DNA from: Chitinivibrio alkaliphilus ACht1
GTDB taxonomy: Bacteria; Fibrobacterota; Chitinivibrionia; Chitinivibrionales; Chitinivibrionaceae
DNA length: 64,000 bases
Assembly (NCBI RefSeq): GCF_000474745.1
Contig: NZ_ASJR01000012.1
Span: 1-64,000, forward strand
Direction of reading: 5' to 3'
Shown: positions 24,530 through 33,401 of the stretch, in pieces
Layout: each line of letters opens with the position of its first letter
Numbering within the stretch: the stretch's first letter is position 1
Made by a program: the position numbers and the translations under genes
Notes under the pieces: generated by a model
What the model was told of the DNA's origin: nothing
Seen by the model: only the letters and a program-made list of their open reading frames with translations
Databases searched by the model: none

Positions 24530-26131
24530 ATGAAGTTCACGCTCCTTTGGTCTATTCTACTCGTCTGTTTTATTTCTGCTCAGTCATTATCACCGGTTCA
24601 GCATTCTGCTGATCTTCCTGATTATCAGTCATTTTCACCGGCGGTTGGGGGACAACGGAGTAGTGACATCGAACGTATTTCTGCCGATGTTGATATCCGA
24701 GATGATTTGTATGTTCTTGGATCTGGTGATCGTCTGAAAGCGTATATCTGGGGAGCCGATGAACAAACGCTCTCCTTACGTGTGACCCACAACGGGCTGG
24801 TAATTATACCTACTGTTGGGGCAATAGAGGTAGCATCCCGTACTTTCATTGAGGCCCAAAAAGAGATTCGACGAGAATTACAGCGGGTCTATCGAACGGA
24901 CCGAATTGATATTGTTCTTGATGAAGTAAAAACAATACAGGTTCCCGTCTTCGGCGAAGTCGAAAAAGAAGAGACGCATGTTGTTTCGGGGGCAACGCGA
25001 CTTTCGGCATTAATTCAAGAACTGGAGCTCTCATCACGGGCGTCCAAGCGAACCGTGGAAGTGCGCAATAGTGTGCGGGGTACACAAAATAGCTATGATG
25101 TCCTTGCGGTTACACGCGGTATAGATGAGGCAGAGGATCCCTATTTGCTCAGCGGAGATCAGGTTTTTATACGTCCCGTACATCAGTATATGTCAGTTAC
25201 GGGAGCGGTACAAAACCCCGGAACATATCCCTATATTTCTGGTGAAACAGTCCGAGATGCATTATACTTAAGTGGCGGTTTTACCCGTGAAGCGGATAGT
25301 AGCAGTGTTCTATTGGTGCGGTTTGTCGATGACAAAGACTCACTGATTCATACCTCCCTTGATTATGCTGTCCTTGATAGTATTGTTCTTGAACGTGATG
25401 ACCGCTTGGTTGTACAAAGACGTCATCGCTATCGGGAGCACCGCTATGTAACAATCTCAGGAGAGGTGAATTCGCCGGGAAAATATCCGATTCGTGATGA
25501 TCAAACCCGTCTTTCTGAGGTTATCGATCAAGCCGGAGGGCTTACGGAGAAAGCATACTTAAGTGGAAGCGGTATTGTCCGACAAAATTTTATTGATGCG
25601 GGGCGGGCAGAATATGAACGTTTGAGTAACTTGGTCTATTCAGAACTCTCTCCGGCGGAGAGAAATTATTTGCGGTATCGCAAATCAACCTCAAATTCCC
25701 GTCTCAGCATAGATTTTAACACACTCTTTCAAGAAGATGATTTAGAAGGAATATACGATGTGGTATTACGGAATAAAGACTCTATACATATCGCGCAACG
25801 AGCTCTCACGGTAAATGTGATGGGAGCAGTTGTTCGTCCTGGCTTGGTGAAATATCAAGAAGGGGCAGATCTGAGTTACTACATTGATGTTGCCGGAGGC
25901 TACACCGAAGATGCACGTCGTCGTCGTACGAAAGTTGTAAAGGGAGGCACTGAAAACTGGCTTGACCCCAGTGACGTTGATGAGATAGAAATGGGTGACG
26001 CAATCTGGGTTCCTGAACGTGAGTACGTTGATCGTGTTGAAGCGGCAAAGGATATTCTCACAATCCTCGGGGGGATTGCTACTATTGTTACCGCCTCTAT
26101 TACGGTAATGAGATACCTTGATGATAACTAA
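24530..26131 (+). CDS. polysaccharide export protein, OPX/Wza-like with SLBB domains
   Basis: A 533-residue outer-membrane polysaccharide export protein. A signal peptide (about 1-18) is followed by a Poly_export domain (about 60-135, with YVLGSGDRLKAYIWG). Then come at least three SLBB repeats, recognisable by VTGAVQNPGTYPY, ISGEVNSPGKYPI and VMGAVVRPGLVKY. A hydrophobic C-terminal helix (about 505-525) is followed by charged residues. There is no lipobox. Such proteins form the channel by which capsule or exopolysaccharide crosses the outer membrane. It starts the Wza-Wzz-Wzy-flippase operon. Confidence 0.92.
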   Translation: MKFTLLWSILLVCFISAQSLSPVQHSADLPDYQSFSPAVGGQRSSDIERISADVDIRDDLYVLGSGDRLKAYIWGADEQTLSLRVTHNGLVIIPTVGAIEVASRTFIEAQKEIRRELQRVYRTDRIDIVLDEVKTIQVPVFGEVEKEETHVVSGATRLSALIQELELSSRASKRTVEVRNSVRGTQNSYDVLAVTRGIDEAEDPYLLSGDQVFIRPVHQYMSVTGAVQNPGTYPYISGETVRDALYLSGGFTREADSSSVLLVRFVDDKDSLIHTSLDYAVLDSIVLERDDRLVVQRRHRYREHRYVTISGEVNSPGKYPIRDDQTRLSEVIDQAGGLTEKAYLSGSGIVRQNFIDAGRAEYERLSNLVYSELSPAERNYLRYRKSTSNSRLSIDFNTLFQEDDLEGIYDVVLRNKDSIHIAQRALTVNVMGAVVRPGLVKYQEGADLSYYIDVAGGYTEDARRRRTKVVKGGTENWLDPSDVDEIEMGDAIWVPEREYVDRVEAAKDILTILGGIATIVTASITVMRYLDDN

Positions 26132-26152
26132 GACATCGTTGAAAGGCATGCA

Positions 26153-27343
26153 ATGAAAACCGAACTATCACTTCTCGATATTCTGATTATTCTTGGGAGA
26201 AAAAAGGTCTCCTTGCTACTGCACTTTTTATGTATTTCTCTCATTGCTATCGGTATCTCCTTTCTTTTTACTGAGTGGTATAAATCAGAGGTTACCTTTG
26301 TCCCTCGTAGTCGTCGCTCCGGAAATAACCTTATGATGGGGCTCGCAGGGAATGTGGGGGGAGAAATTCTGGGAGATATCCCTCTTAGGCCACGGCATTA
26401 TTCAGAGATTCTTCGTTCACGTGAACTGAGAGAAACGGTGATACAGGAATTCAATTTGATAGAAGTGTACGAAATTTCAGAACGGCCGAACTCTCTCGAT
26501 CTCGCACTCGAACGTCTCGCATCCCATGTAGAAATTCACGAGATTGAAGAGGGCGGGCTTGGTGTAACCGATGTTCTTGCCGTAAAAATTGTCGTGGAAG
26601 ATCAAGACCCTCACCGTGCTGCAGATATGGCTAATTTTATGTATCAGCAGTTACAAAAACGGGTGGTCTCTTTTATTGGAGAAGATCACGAGGCTGTGCT
26701 CTCATACCTTCGCAGAGAGTTGGCGAGAAAAGAATCTGATTTAACCGCATACCGCCAGAAATTGAAAGAGTTTCAACAGGAGCATAAGGTATACCAGATT
26801 TCATCTCAGATAGAGGCATTAATTTCAGAAATTAGCGCATACCAAGCTAAGGCAGGAGGCTTGGAGGTTGAGATTCGCGCGCGAAGTAGAAACCAAAATC
26901 CTTCCCACCCATCGATCCAACAGCTTCGTCATAAACGTACGGAATATCTGCGTCGTATAGAGCGTATTCAGGATGAAAAGGCCGATGGCTTTGGGTGGCC
27001 TCTTCAAGAAAGTATTCAATTGACTCATACCCTCATTGATTTAAGCCGTGAGGTAGAAACGACAGAAAAAATAATTGGTTTAATAAAAGAGCAGATCTTG
27101 CAGGCAGAGTTGCGTAAGTCCCGTGATTTTGCCGATTTCTTTACGGTTGACCGGGCCCGTCCAGCTCAGTGGAAACATCGCCCCAGTAAAGCACTTATTG
27201 TTATCGTACTTACCTTTGTTTATATGAGTGTTACCGTATTGCTCACCGTAGGGCGTGCTGTTACACGTGAGCAAATGAGCAAGGATGCTGTGTTTCAGCA
27301 AAAAGTTCGTGATTGTAAGAAGGCTTTCTTTGGAAAAGAGTAG
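26153..27343 (+). CDS. Wzz/chain-length determinant family protein
   Basis: A 396-residue inner-membrane co-polymerase. TM1 lies near 20-40 and TM2 near 345-365, flanking a periplasmic domain with coiled-coil helices (about 185-310). The GGEILGDIPLRPRHYSEILRSRELRE stretch near the N-terminus is typical of the Wzz domain. There is no C-terminal tyrosine kinase domain, so the cytoplasmic tail is short. It sets polymer length together with the exporter and polymerase. It starts 21 bases after the exporter stop and overlaps the next gene. Confidence 0.9.
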   Translation: MKTELSLLDILIILGRKKVSLLLHFLCISLIAIGISFLFTEWYKSEVTFVPRSRRSGNNLMMGLAGNVGGEILGDIPLRPRHYSEILRSRELRETVIQEFNLIEVYEISERPNSLDLALERLASHVEIHEIEEGGLGVTDVLAVKIVVEDQDPHRAADMANFMYQQLQKRVVSFIGEDHEAVLSYLRRELARKESDLTAYRQKLKEFQQEHKVYQISSQIEALISEISAYQAKAGGLEVEIRARSRNQNPSHPSIQQLRHKRTEYLRRIERIQDEKADGFGWPLQESIQLTHTLIDLSREVETTEKIIGLIKEQILQAELRKSRDFADFFTVDRARPAQWKHRPSKALIVIVLTFVYMSVTVLLTVGRAVTREQMSKDAVFQQKVRDCKKAFFGKE

Positions 27344-28601
27344 TTCTCGATTCGATTTCTTTCTGCGGTGTCTTGACGTATTCACGCTTCGCACGCTCCT
27401 CTTTTTCTACATTCTCATATCGGGCGCGATTTCCATGTCGCTTATTCCCAGAGAAATACGTATGACCTTTCATATGCCCGTTATGGGTGTTGCCGTCTTT
27501 TTCTATCTGATTCACCTTGTGCAAAACAGAGCAGTCGTTCCCCTTACAAAGTATCATGTATTAATGTTTGCCTATCTTACCATTATTTTTATTTCCCTGG
27601 TTGTCAACAGAGCACCCCTGTCAATGATTTTCTGGGGAATGGATTATGTCTCCGATGTACTGATTATGGGGTTTATTATCAGTTTGGTATTGAGAAAGCG
27701 TGACTTCAACCGCATATTCTCCTTACTTACGATCTATGCATTGGTAAGTGTTTTTACCGGTTTGTTTGATATCATTACGGGAATATCTCTCCCTTTGTTT
27801 CGTAATTCAGGGCTTTTTGCTGATCGTAATTTAGCTGTTCGGTTTTATACCTTTGTTTCCATGTATCAGTTTTTTACCTTAATTCGTGCATATGAAAACA
27901 ATAGGGTTCGGAAAAGAACTATCCTTATTTTGCTTGTTATTTTGGCACACGTGATTCTTCTTATGTCTCGAGGCGGCTATGCTATATATGGAATGGCCAT
28001 GCTTGCGGTAACTATTATATCGGGAAATAAACGCATTTTCTATATAGTGCTGTGTATATTGCCTGTATTTCTTGCGCTTGTGGCGATTATGACGCTCCAG
28101 CGGATTCAACAAGATCGTATGGATATTGTTAACTACTCTGACCTTACCCGTGTTTCTCTTATGCGGGCAGGAATTAATATGATAGAAGATAATACTCTTT
28201 TCGGTGTTGGGTATCGTCGTTTTGCAGAACTTTATTTTAAATATTATGATATTAACCTTCCTACAGCTCAAATTGTACATGTCATACATAATATCTACAT
28301 TGGTATGTGGGCCGAGATCGGTATCTTTGGTCTTATGGTATATCTTATGTTGAATTTTGGCCTTATCCATCATCATTTGGCCCGAATTAGGCGTGGCTAC
28401 AAAGCGAAAGATCCCCATGCTGTTTTAGGTATTTCTCTTCTTATATTTATGTTACACGGAATTATTTATCATAGCTTTGATAACGATTCATCCTATTGGA
28501 TAATATTGGCACTATCAATTATATATTATGATCCTCCCTTGAAAAAACGAGTGTATCAACCACCACAGAAACAGGGGGAGCTGAGAATACACAGGGCGTA
28601 A
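27330..28601 (+). CDS. O-antigen ligase/Wzy-type polymerase
   Basis: About 423 residues and 10-12 hydrophobic segments, with a long periplasmic loop (about 245-300) carrying the Wzy_C/WaaL-type features: VSLMRAGINMIEDNTLFGVGYRRF and HNIYIGMWAEIGIFGL. Family members polymerise or ligate lipid-linked glycans at the periplasmic face. The start is taken as TTG at 27330, overlapping the Wzz stop by 14 bases; an earlier in-frame start at 27285 is possible but would overlap more deeply. Confidence 0.88.
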   Translation: MEKSSSRFDFFLRCLDVFTLRTLLFFYILISGAISMSLIPREIRMTFHMPVMGVAVFFYLIHLVQNRAVVPLTKYHVLMFAYLTIIFISLVVNRAPLSMIFWGMDYVSDVLIMGFIISLVLRKRDFNRIFSLLTIYALVSVFTGLFDIITGISLPLFRNSGLFADRNLAVRFYTFVSMYQFFTLIRAYENNRVRKRTILILLVILAHVILLMSRGGYAIYGMAMLAVTIISGNKRIFYIVLCILPVFLALVAIMTLQRIQQDRMDIVNYSDLTRVSLMRAGINMIEDNTLFGVGYRRFAELYFKYYDINLPTAQIVHVIHNIYIGMWAEIGIFGLMVYLMLNFGLIHHHLARIRRGYKAKDPHAVLGISLLIFMLHGIIYHSFDNDSSYWIILALSIIYYDPPLKKRVYQPPQKQGELRIHRA

Positions 28602-28647
28602 AACGTAGTATTAACTGGTAATGTAGCTACTTCCATATTTTTAGAAG

Positions 28648-29289
28648 ATGGCTGTAATGGTAAAAAATATTTTGGGTACCTCCTTTTTTCAACTGCTGAG
28701 TATCGTTCTCAAATTCCTCTTTGGCGTTTTTATGGCCTACACCTTTGGCGCGTCAGATGAGATGGATTCATATGTTGTTTCCATAACGATTATTACCCTC
28801 ATATACACCTTGTTAACAAATATTCAGCCGAAGGCCTTAATTCCGTATATACAGGGAATAGGTACGAAGGAAAAGAAGAGTGCAGTGTCGGCCATTATAT
28901 CCTTTAATATAAAAGGATTTATGATAATCTCCCTTGTGGTCTGGCTTTGTTCACCATTTTTGATACGTATATTTGCCCCGGGCCTTGCTTCCTCACCTTC
29001 CTATCTAGCATCTCAACTATTACGAATATCTTCAGTGTATCTTTTTATATCAAGTTTTGTAGCCTTGGGCAATGCCCTCATAGAAATGAATCTTCGCGCA
29101 CCCTTTGCTGCGCGTATCAGGCTCTACCAGACAACCTTGCTCCTGCTACTTGTACTCCTGCTTTCACAATATATCGGGATTTTCTCACTCCCCACAGCGC
29201 ACGTATTTTCTATGCTTCTCATAATCCCTTTTTATTTTCCTTTTTTAAAAGTAGGGGGTATCAATTATTCTCCCCTTTACCAACAATGA
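28648..29289 (+). pseudogene. MurJ/Wzx-like lipid-linked glycan flippase, N-terminal part (frame break)
   Basis: The first 200 or so residues of a MOP-superfamily flippase (MviN/MurJ type): GTSFFQLLSIVLKFLFGVF and a FGASDEMDSY-like motif in TM1-2, then about six membrane segments. The frame stops at 29289, but the homologous protein clearly continues in the -1 frame from 29247. The switch point is TTTTTTA (29241-29247) in the phase T-TTT-TTA, a classic slippery heptamer, and adding one T also repairs the gene. Together the parts give about 510 residues, normal for the family. It could be a real pseudogene, a contingency locus, a programmed frameshift or a base-call error. Confidence 0.8.
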
Positions 29290-30176
29290 ATTCCTATGTA
29301 CGAGGCTATATTGCCTTTCTTGCTCCCATTTTTGTGGGACGTCTTCTCATGCGTCTAATTAAAATCAGTGATGTGTTTTTAGCGTCATTCATGGAAGAGG
29401 GGGCCGTATCGTATCTTAGTTATGCCACACGAATTACTGGTAATTTAGATCAACTGTACGTGGGGATACTTGTGGTGTATTTTCCCATAATTTCTCAACG
29501 AGCAAATGATTCAGAACAACAGAAAGGCCATGCTGATACAATCTTTGAAGGCTTTGAACTCCTCTTTCTTGCGTCATTTTCCGTGGCGCTCTTTTTGACA
29601 GTCTTTGCCCCCGATATTGTGCGCCTTCTTTTTCAGCGCGGAGCCTTTCTGCCTAAAGACACGGCGGTTGTGGCAAATATTCTTCGCTTTTACAGTCTCA
29701 TGATGGTATGTGCCCCCCTGGGTAGTTATTTTGCAAACGCCTATTACAGCTCCCACCAACCCCGTCGGGCAACCTATTATTCAGTTATTGCCTCTGTCCT
29801 CAATGTTGTTCTCAATGTTATATTTTTCATCTTCTGGGGAGTATACGGTATTGCCGCGGCATCTTCCCTAGCTTTCCTTACGGGATTTTTTCTCCAATCA
29901 TACAACCTACACAAGGTAAATGAAAATATTATCTTTTCCTCCATGCTGTGGGGCATTGAAAAAATTTGTTTTGTGGCATGTCTCAGCATGCTTCCGGTGT
30001 ACCTTCTAAGCATTCATATTAATACTGAGACAACAGTGGGTACTCTATGGCAGCTGGGGATACTCTTTGCTCTCTATGGGATTGGTATTCTTTTACTTAC
30101 TATACTCTTTCGCTTAAGAACAGGTTTGCGTCTTCGTACTTTCCTCGAGGAAACCCTGGGGAAAAGATTTAAGTGA
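29247..30176 (+). pseudogene. MurJ/Wzx-like flippase, C-terminal part
   Basis: The continuation of the flippase in the -1 frame, from KSRGYQLFSPLPTMNSYV onward, with about eight membrane segments. FQRGAFLPKDTAVVANILRFYS is the hallmark MurJ/MviN region. If translated separately it could begin at ATG 29286, but there is no ribosome binding site and half a flippase would not work. It ends 8 bases inside the convergent GT32 gene. Confidence 0.8.
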
Positions 30177-30948
30177 TAGTTTTGAGTAAATACGCAAAGA
30201 GAGACTTTTCTGAGTAATTATTGATGCTATCCTTCGCCTGTGATCTCCGTATGTGTTCATTCCAGAGGTGCACAGCATAGGCATCGCCAATCATGCCGGG
30301 ATAATGAGCAAAGGTGTCATCGAAGATGTGGCGCCACGACGCTGCCGGTACAGGGTAATGGGCTGTATAGGGTTCTCCCCGGTCCATAAGGTCAAAATAT
30401 CGCAGGGCCTTTCCAAATCCAATTGGTCCTCCCGATTCTCCCCAGCCAACATTTGCCCGATTGTTGCCCAGAATATAGCGTATGGCTTTTTTGACACGTG
30501 TGCGGGGTGAATCATAGGGTAAAAATCTATTGGGGTGTTCACAGGCATTTACCATGAAGCGCGGGAGGGCATGTTTTTTGGGGAATTTTAAATACCCTAT
30601 ACTTGGTACGCCGAACTCTTCGCAGCCAAATTGGATATCGGGGGTTTTCTTAAATCGCTTGAGGCCGATAAGGTCCATATCAACCCAAATTCCACCCTGT
30701 TCATAGAGGAGTTTCCAGCGAAACCAGTCGGCAAAGAGAGCGACACTACCCGTACGGGATGTAAATATGGCATCTTCGGGGAGGATGGTCTTTGCATCAC
30801 AGATTGTTGTGTTTTCGGGAATGTTCTGCACCGTATCGTAGATGTAGAGCTTAAATTCGTATCCCAGGGCAAGATAGGATTTAATACAGAGCTGCTCTAT
30901 TAAGGAGAGTTTCCTTCCGATCCACAGAGATTGTATGGCCGTTGTCAT
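30169..30948 (-). CDS. GT32-type glycosyltransferase
   Basis: A 259-residue cytoplasmic sugar transferase with the DXD-containing motif YEQGGIWVDMDLIGLK (about 82-97). It begins IQSLWIGRKLSLIEQLCIKSYLALGYEFKLY, the pattern of capsular polysaccharide synthesis and Och1-like (GT32) enzymes. The donor and acceptor are unknown. It follows the TagF-like gene after 12 bases on the same strand, so it belongs to the minus-strand polymer-synthesis operon. Confidence 0.88.
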   Translation of the reverse strand: MTTAIQSLWIGRKLSLIEQLCIKSYLALGYEFKLYIYDTVQNIPENTTICDAKTILPEDAIFTSRTGSVALFADWFRWKLLYEQGGIWVDMDLIGLKRFKKTPDIQFGCEEFGVPSIGYLKFPKKHALPRFMVNACEHPNRFLPYDSPRTRVKKAIRYILGNNRANVGWGESGGPIGFGKALRYFDLMDRGEPYTAHYPVPAASWRHIFDDTFAHYPGMIGDAYAVHLWNEHIRRSQAKDSINNYSEKSLFAYLLKTIT

Positions 30949-30960
30949 GCTGGTATTCCT

Positions 30961-32097
30961 TTATAAGATAGATATGATTTCATGGAATATGCGGTCACAA
31001 TTATTGGTATCACGGTATTGAAAGAAGGAGTCAACCCGTTGTAAATAGGTGTCCTCCATGGCACATCCATGGTTGATCTGTTTCTCAATTTCCCGTATCA
31101 ACTCCTCTTCCAGGGAAATGATCTTTCCAAATCCGTCAGTGTGATGGTCAAAATAGCTGGGGGCATAGTGTACAGGGTCGAACATATAATAGATCATCGG
31201 TTTTTTCATATAAGCAAAGTCAAAAAACACACTGGAAAAATCGGTGATAAGCAGTTGTGATTCCCGTAATAGTGTTGGAACATCACTCTCATGTGCGTTT
31301 TCTATGTGAATGTGTGGTGAAGCAGTGTGGAAATTTGAGAGATAGCGCTGCATTTTATAGTGAGGATAGAAGATAAAATCGAAGTGATGGGTTTCAAGAA
31401 GTGTATGGAGGTCACTGTTTTGGAGAAAACTCTGTATGCGTTTGAAATAGTTTGTGGTGCAAAACTCTTTTTGAGAAATCCATTTGTTGTGGAAAAAGGT
31501 TGGTGAGACAAAGGTATTTCGCCAGCTGGGCATAAAGACAATCTGTTTTTTTGTTGTAACCCCGTGGAGATTGTCGTAGCGGGCAAAGCCCGTAAGGACG
31601 ATTTCCCCCTGTGTATATCCATATTCAGGTTGGTTTAAGGCATCAAACTCTTGTTTTGCCGCAGTGGTAATAAGATCGTTATGGGTTTTTTTCTTTGAAA
31701 AGGAGGAGCTCATGTCGTGATGGGTAATCCCGTGTTGCAGGAAGATGGCCTTCTTCTGATCTTTACGATCAAAGAGGAGTTTATACAATTTGTAGCTCCA
31801 GGGCTGGATATGCCACATATGGGCCGAAATAATTGCCGTGGAGAGTATGAAGGCGAGTTTGTGTTCCGGGGACATAAATTCGATGGGATCTCCAAGGGCG
31901 GCTACTTTTTCATAGTGAAGGGTGTTTTTCTTTGATATGACAAAAAAAACAGGAATATCAGGGTGCTCTCTTCTCATATGCTGAAAGAAGGCAAAGCCAT
32001 TATCATTTGCCGCGGTGCCGTTGTCAGAAATAAGCCAAGCCTTGCGAAAACGCTTTCTCTTTGGGTGGATATGCGCAATAAGTATATAGAGCGTCAT
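30961..32097 (-). CDS. CDP-glycerol glycerophosphotransferase-like (TagF/TagB family)
   Basis: 378 residues from the first ATG. The family pattern is clear: AWLISDNG near the start, FLQHGITHHD, a VFMPSWR stretch, LLITDFSSVFFDFAYMKKPMIYY and an acidic C-terminus. Known members transfer polyol phosphates from CDP-polyols. The open frame continues upstream to a stop at 32184 and encodes family-like residues (SKKILYRLPVWIYELTE). An AGAGAGG SD lies 5 bases before ATT at 32163, so translation may begin at that AUU. No ATG, GTG or TTG occurs in the extension. Confidence 0.85.
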   Translation of the reverse strand: MTLYILIAHIHPKRKRFRKAWLISDNGTAANDNGFAFFQHMRREHPDIPVFFVISKKNTLHYEKVAALGDPIEFMSPEHKLAFILSTAIISAHMWHIQPWSYKLYKLLFDRKDQKKAIFLQHGITHHDMSSSFSKKKTHNDLITTAAKQEFDALNQPEYGYTQGEIVLTGFARYDNLHGVTTKKQIVFMPSWRNTFVSPTFFHNKWISQKEFCTTNYFKRIQSFLQNSDLHTLLETHHFDFIFYPHYKMQRYLSNFHTASPHIHIENAHESDVPTLLRESQLLITDFSSVFFDFAYMKKPMIYYMFDPVHYAPSYFDHHTDGFGKIISLEEELIREIEKQINHGCAMEDTYLQRVDSFFQYRDTNNCDRIFHEIISIL

Positions 32098-32181
32098 TTC
32101 CGTGAGCTCATATATCCATACGGGAAGTCGATAGAGTATCTTTTTCGAGGTGCGGATAAAAATAAAAGCCTCTCTTTTTAC

Positions 32182-32940
32182 TTATTTCACAGTTCTATAT
32201 ACACGTTCGCAGCAGTGTCTATCTACGTGGGCAAAAAAATCGGGGGTTTTTCGAAGACATCCTGACTGTACTGCATCGTCAATTCTCTCCATAAGCTCTT
32301 CAGGGCTTGTGGCAACACTTTCTTCGACATAGGGGGGGCGTATGTACCAGAAATCTTGGTCTGGTTTATAAAAAATAACCCGGTTGCCTTTGTAGATAAA
32401 ATCCCAGGAAACGCTGGAGTTGTCTGTAATAAGCAGGGATGACCGTTGAATGTACTGGGCGAGGTTATCCGTTATGACAGACCCCCCCCGGGGTATATGA
32501 ATACGCTCTTTCATCATGTTGTGGATGGCCACATGGATTGTATACCCGTACTGTTTCAGGTGTTCTTGGGAAAGAGTTGAGAGAATGTCATTAATCTTTT
32601 TCTCATACTCTTTTTTCGGACTGTGGGTGAGAAATACGAGGATCTCCGTATTGATACTTTGCTCCAAATTATCCCATCGGGGAAGACCGGTAAACTGCAT
32701 CTTTTCACGGGGGATGCCCATCTGTTCAACCACGGTAGCCTCTTTCTCTGCGCTGACGCAAAAGATATCGATGGTTCCGTTGAGGGAGCGTACATAGTTC
32801 TGAATTGTGAATGATAATCCTTCTCCTCGGGTAATTCCGATAACACCGTGCTGAATGAAGACTTTTGTAGGGGTTGTGCAGGCATTTACCACGGGGGGAA
32901 CTTTATGCAAGCAGGGAAGTATATCGGAAAAACTATGGGA
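32182..32940 (-). pseudogene. TagB/TagF-like transferase, C-terminal part (frame break)
   Basis: The C-terminal two thirds of a second CDP-glycerol glycerophosphotransferase-like protein: SHSFSDILPCLHK, VFIQHGVIGI, GLPRWDN and SLLITDNSSVSWDFIYKGNRVIFY. The reading frame joins the N-terminal part (32886-33233) by a -1 shift in a run of seven T (minus strand 32946-32940; a second T7 run lies at 32968-32962). An isolated start at 32910 would miss the conserved SHSFSD stretch. It is followed by the other TagF-like gene. Confidence 0.8.
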
Positions 32941-33233
32941 AAAAAAGACGCCGCGCGATTGAAAAAAAGGATAAAGCTTTTCCAGCTGCCTCGTTTTACA
33001 TGATCTGGCTGTCCGCTGTTTCTGTTTTCAATGAAGTAGACCGCTTTATCCTCAGCCTTTAGGTAGGTGTAGAGAGCAATGGCATTATCACTGCGAACCT
33101 CTCCGTAGGTAGAGCCTACAAGATAGAGCTCTCTTTTCGGTGTGCTTAGGGTATATATCCGCGCCAGGCAATACTTCACCATGCTGGTAATAAGTACAAG
33201 CATATCCCTCAGCAGTTTCACTTTTCTTCTCAA
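32886..33233 (-). pseudogene. TagB/TagF-like transferase, N-terminal part
   Basis: The first part of the split gene. TTG at 33233 with GGAGG 7 bases upstream begins a hydrophobic and basic N-terminus, then RELYLVGSTYGEVRSDNAIALYTYL and AVYFIENRNSG, the standard N-terminal domain of TagB/TagF-like enzymes. The frame runs into unrelated residues after the T7 runs and stops at 32886. Joined to the C-terminal part it gives about 350 residues, normal for the family. Confidence 0.78.
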
Positions 33234-33401
33234 CTCAATGCCTCCACGTATAATTCACAGCACCATGCTGCGGATTTGTACCGTGTACGTAAATCAGTGA
33301 AATATACTTTATGGCATAGATCCATAGATATTCTCAAAGTGCTCCCAAGCCCCCGCCGTTTGTCTCTTTTTCATGATACATATTCAGGTATGCACGGGAG
33401 C

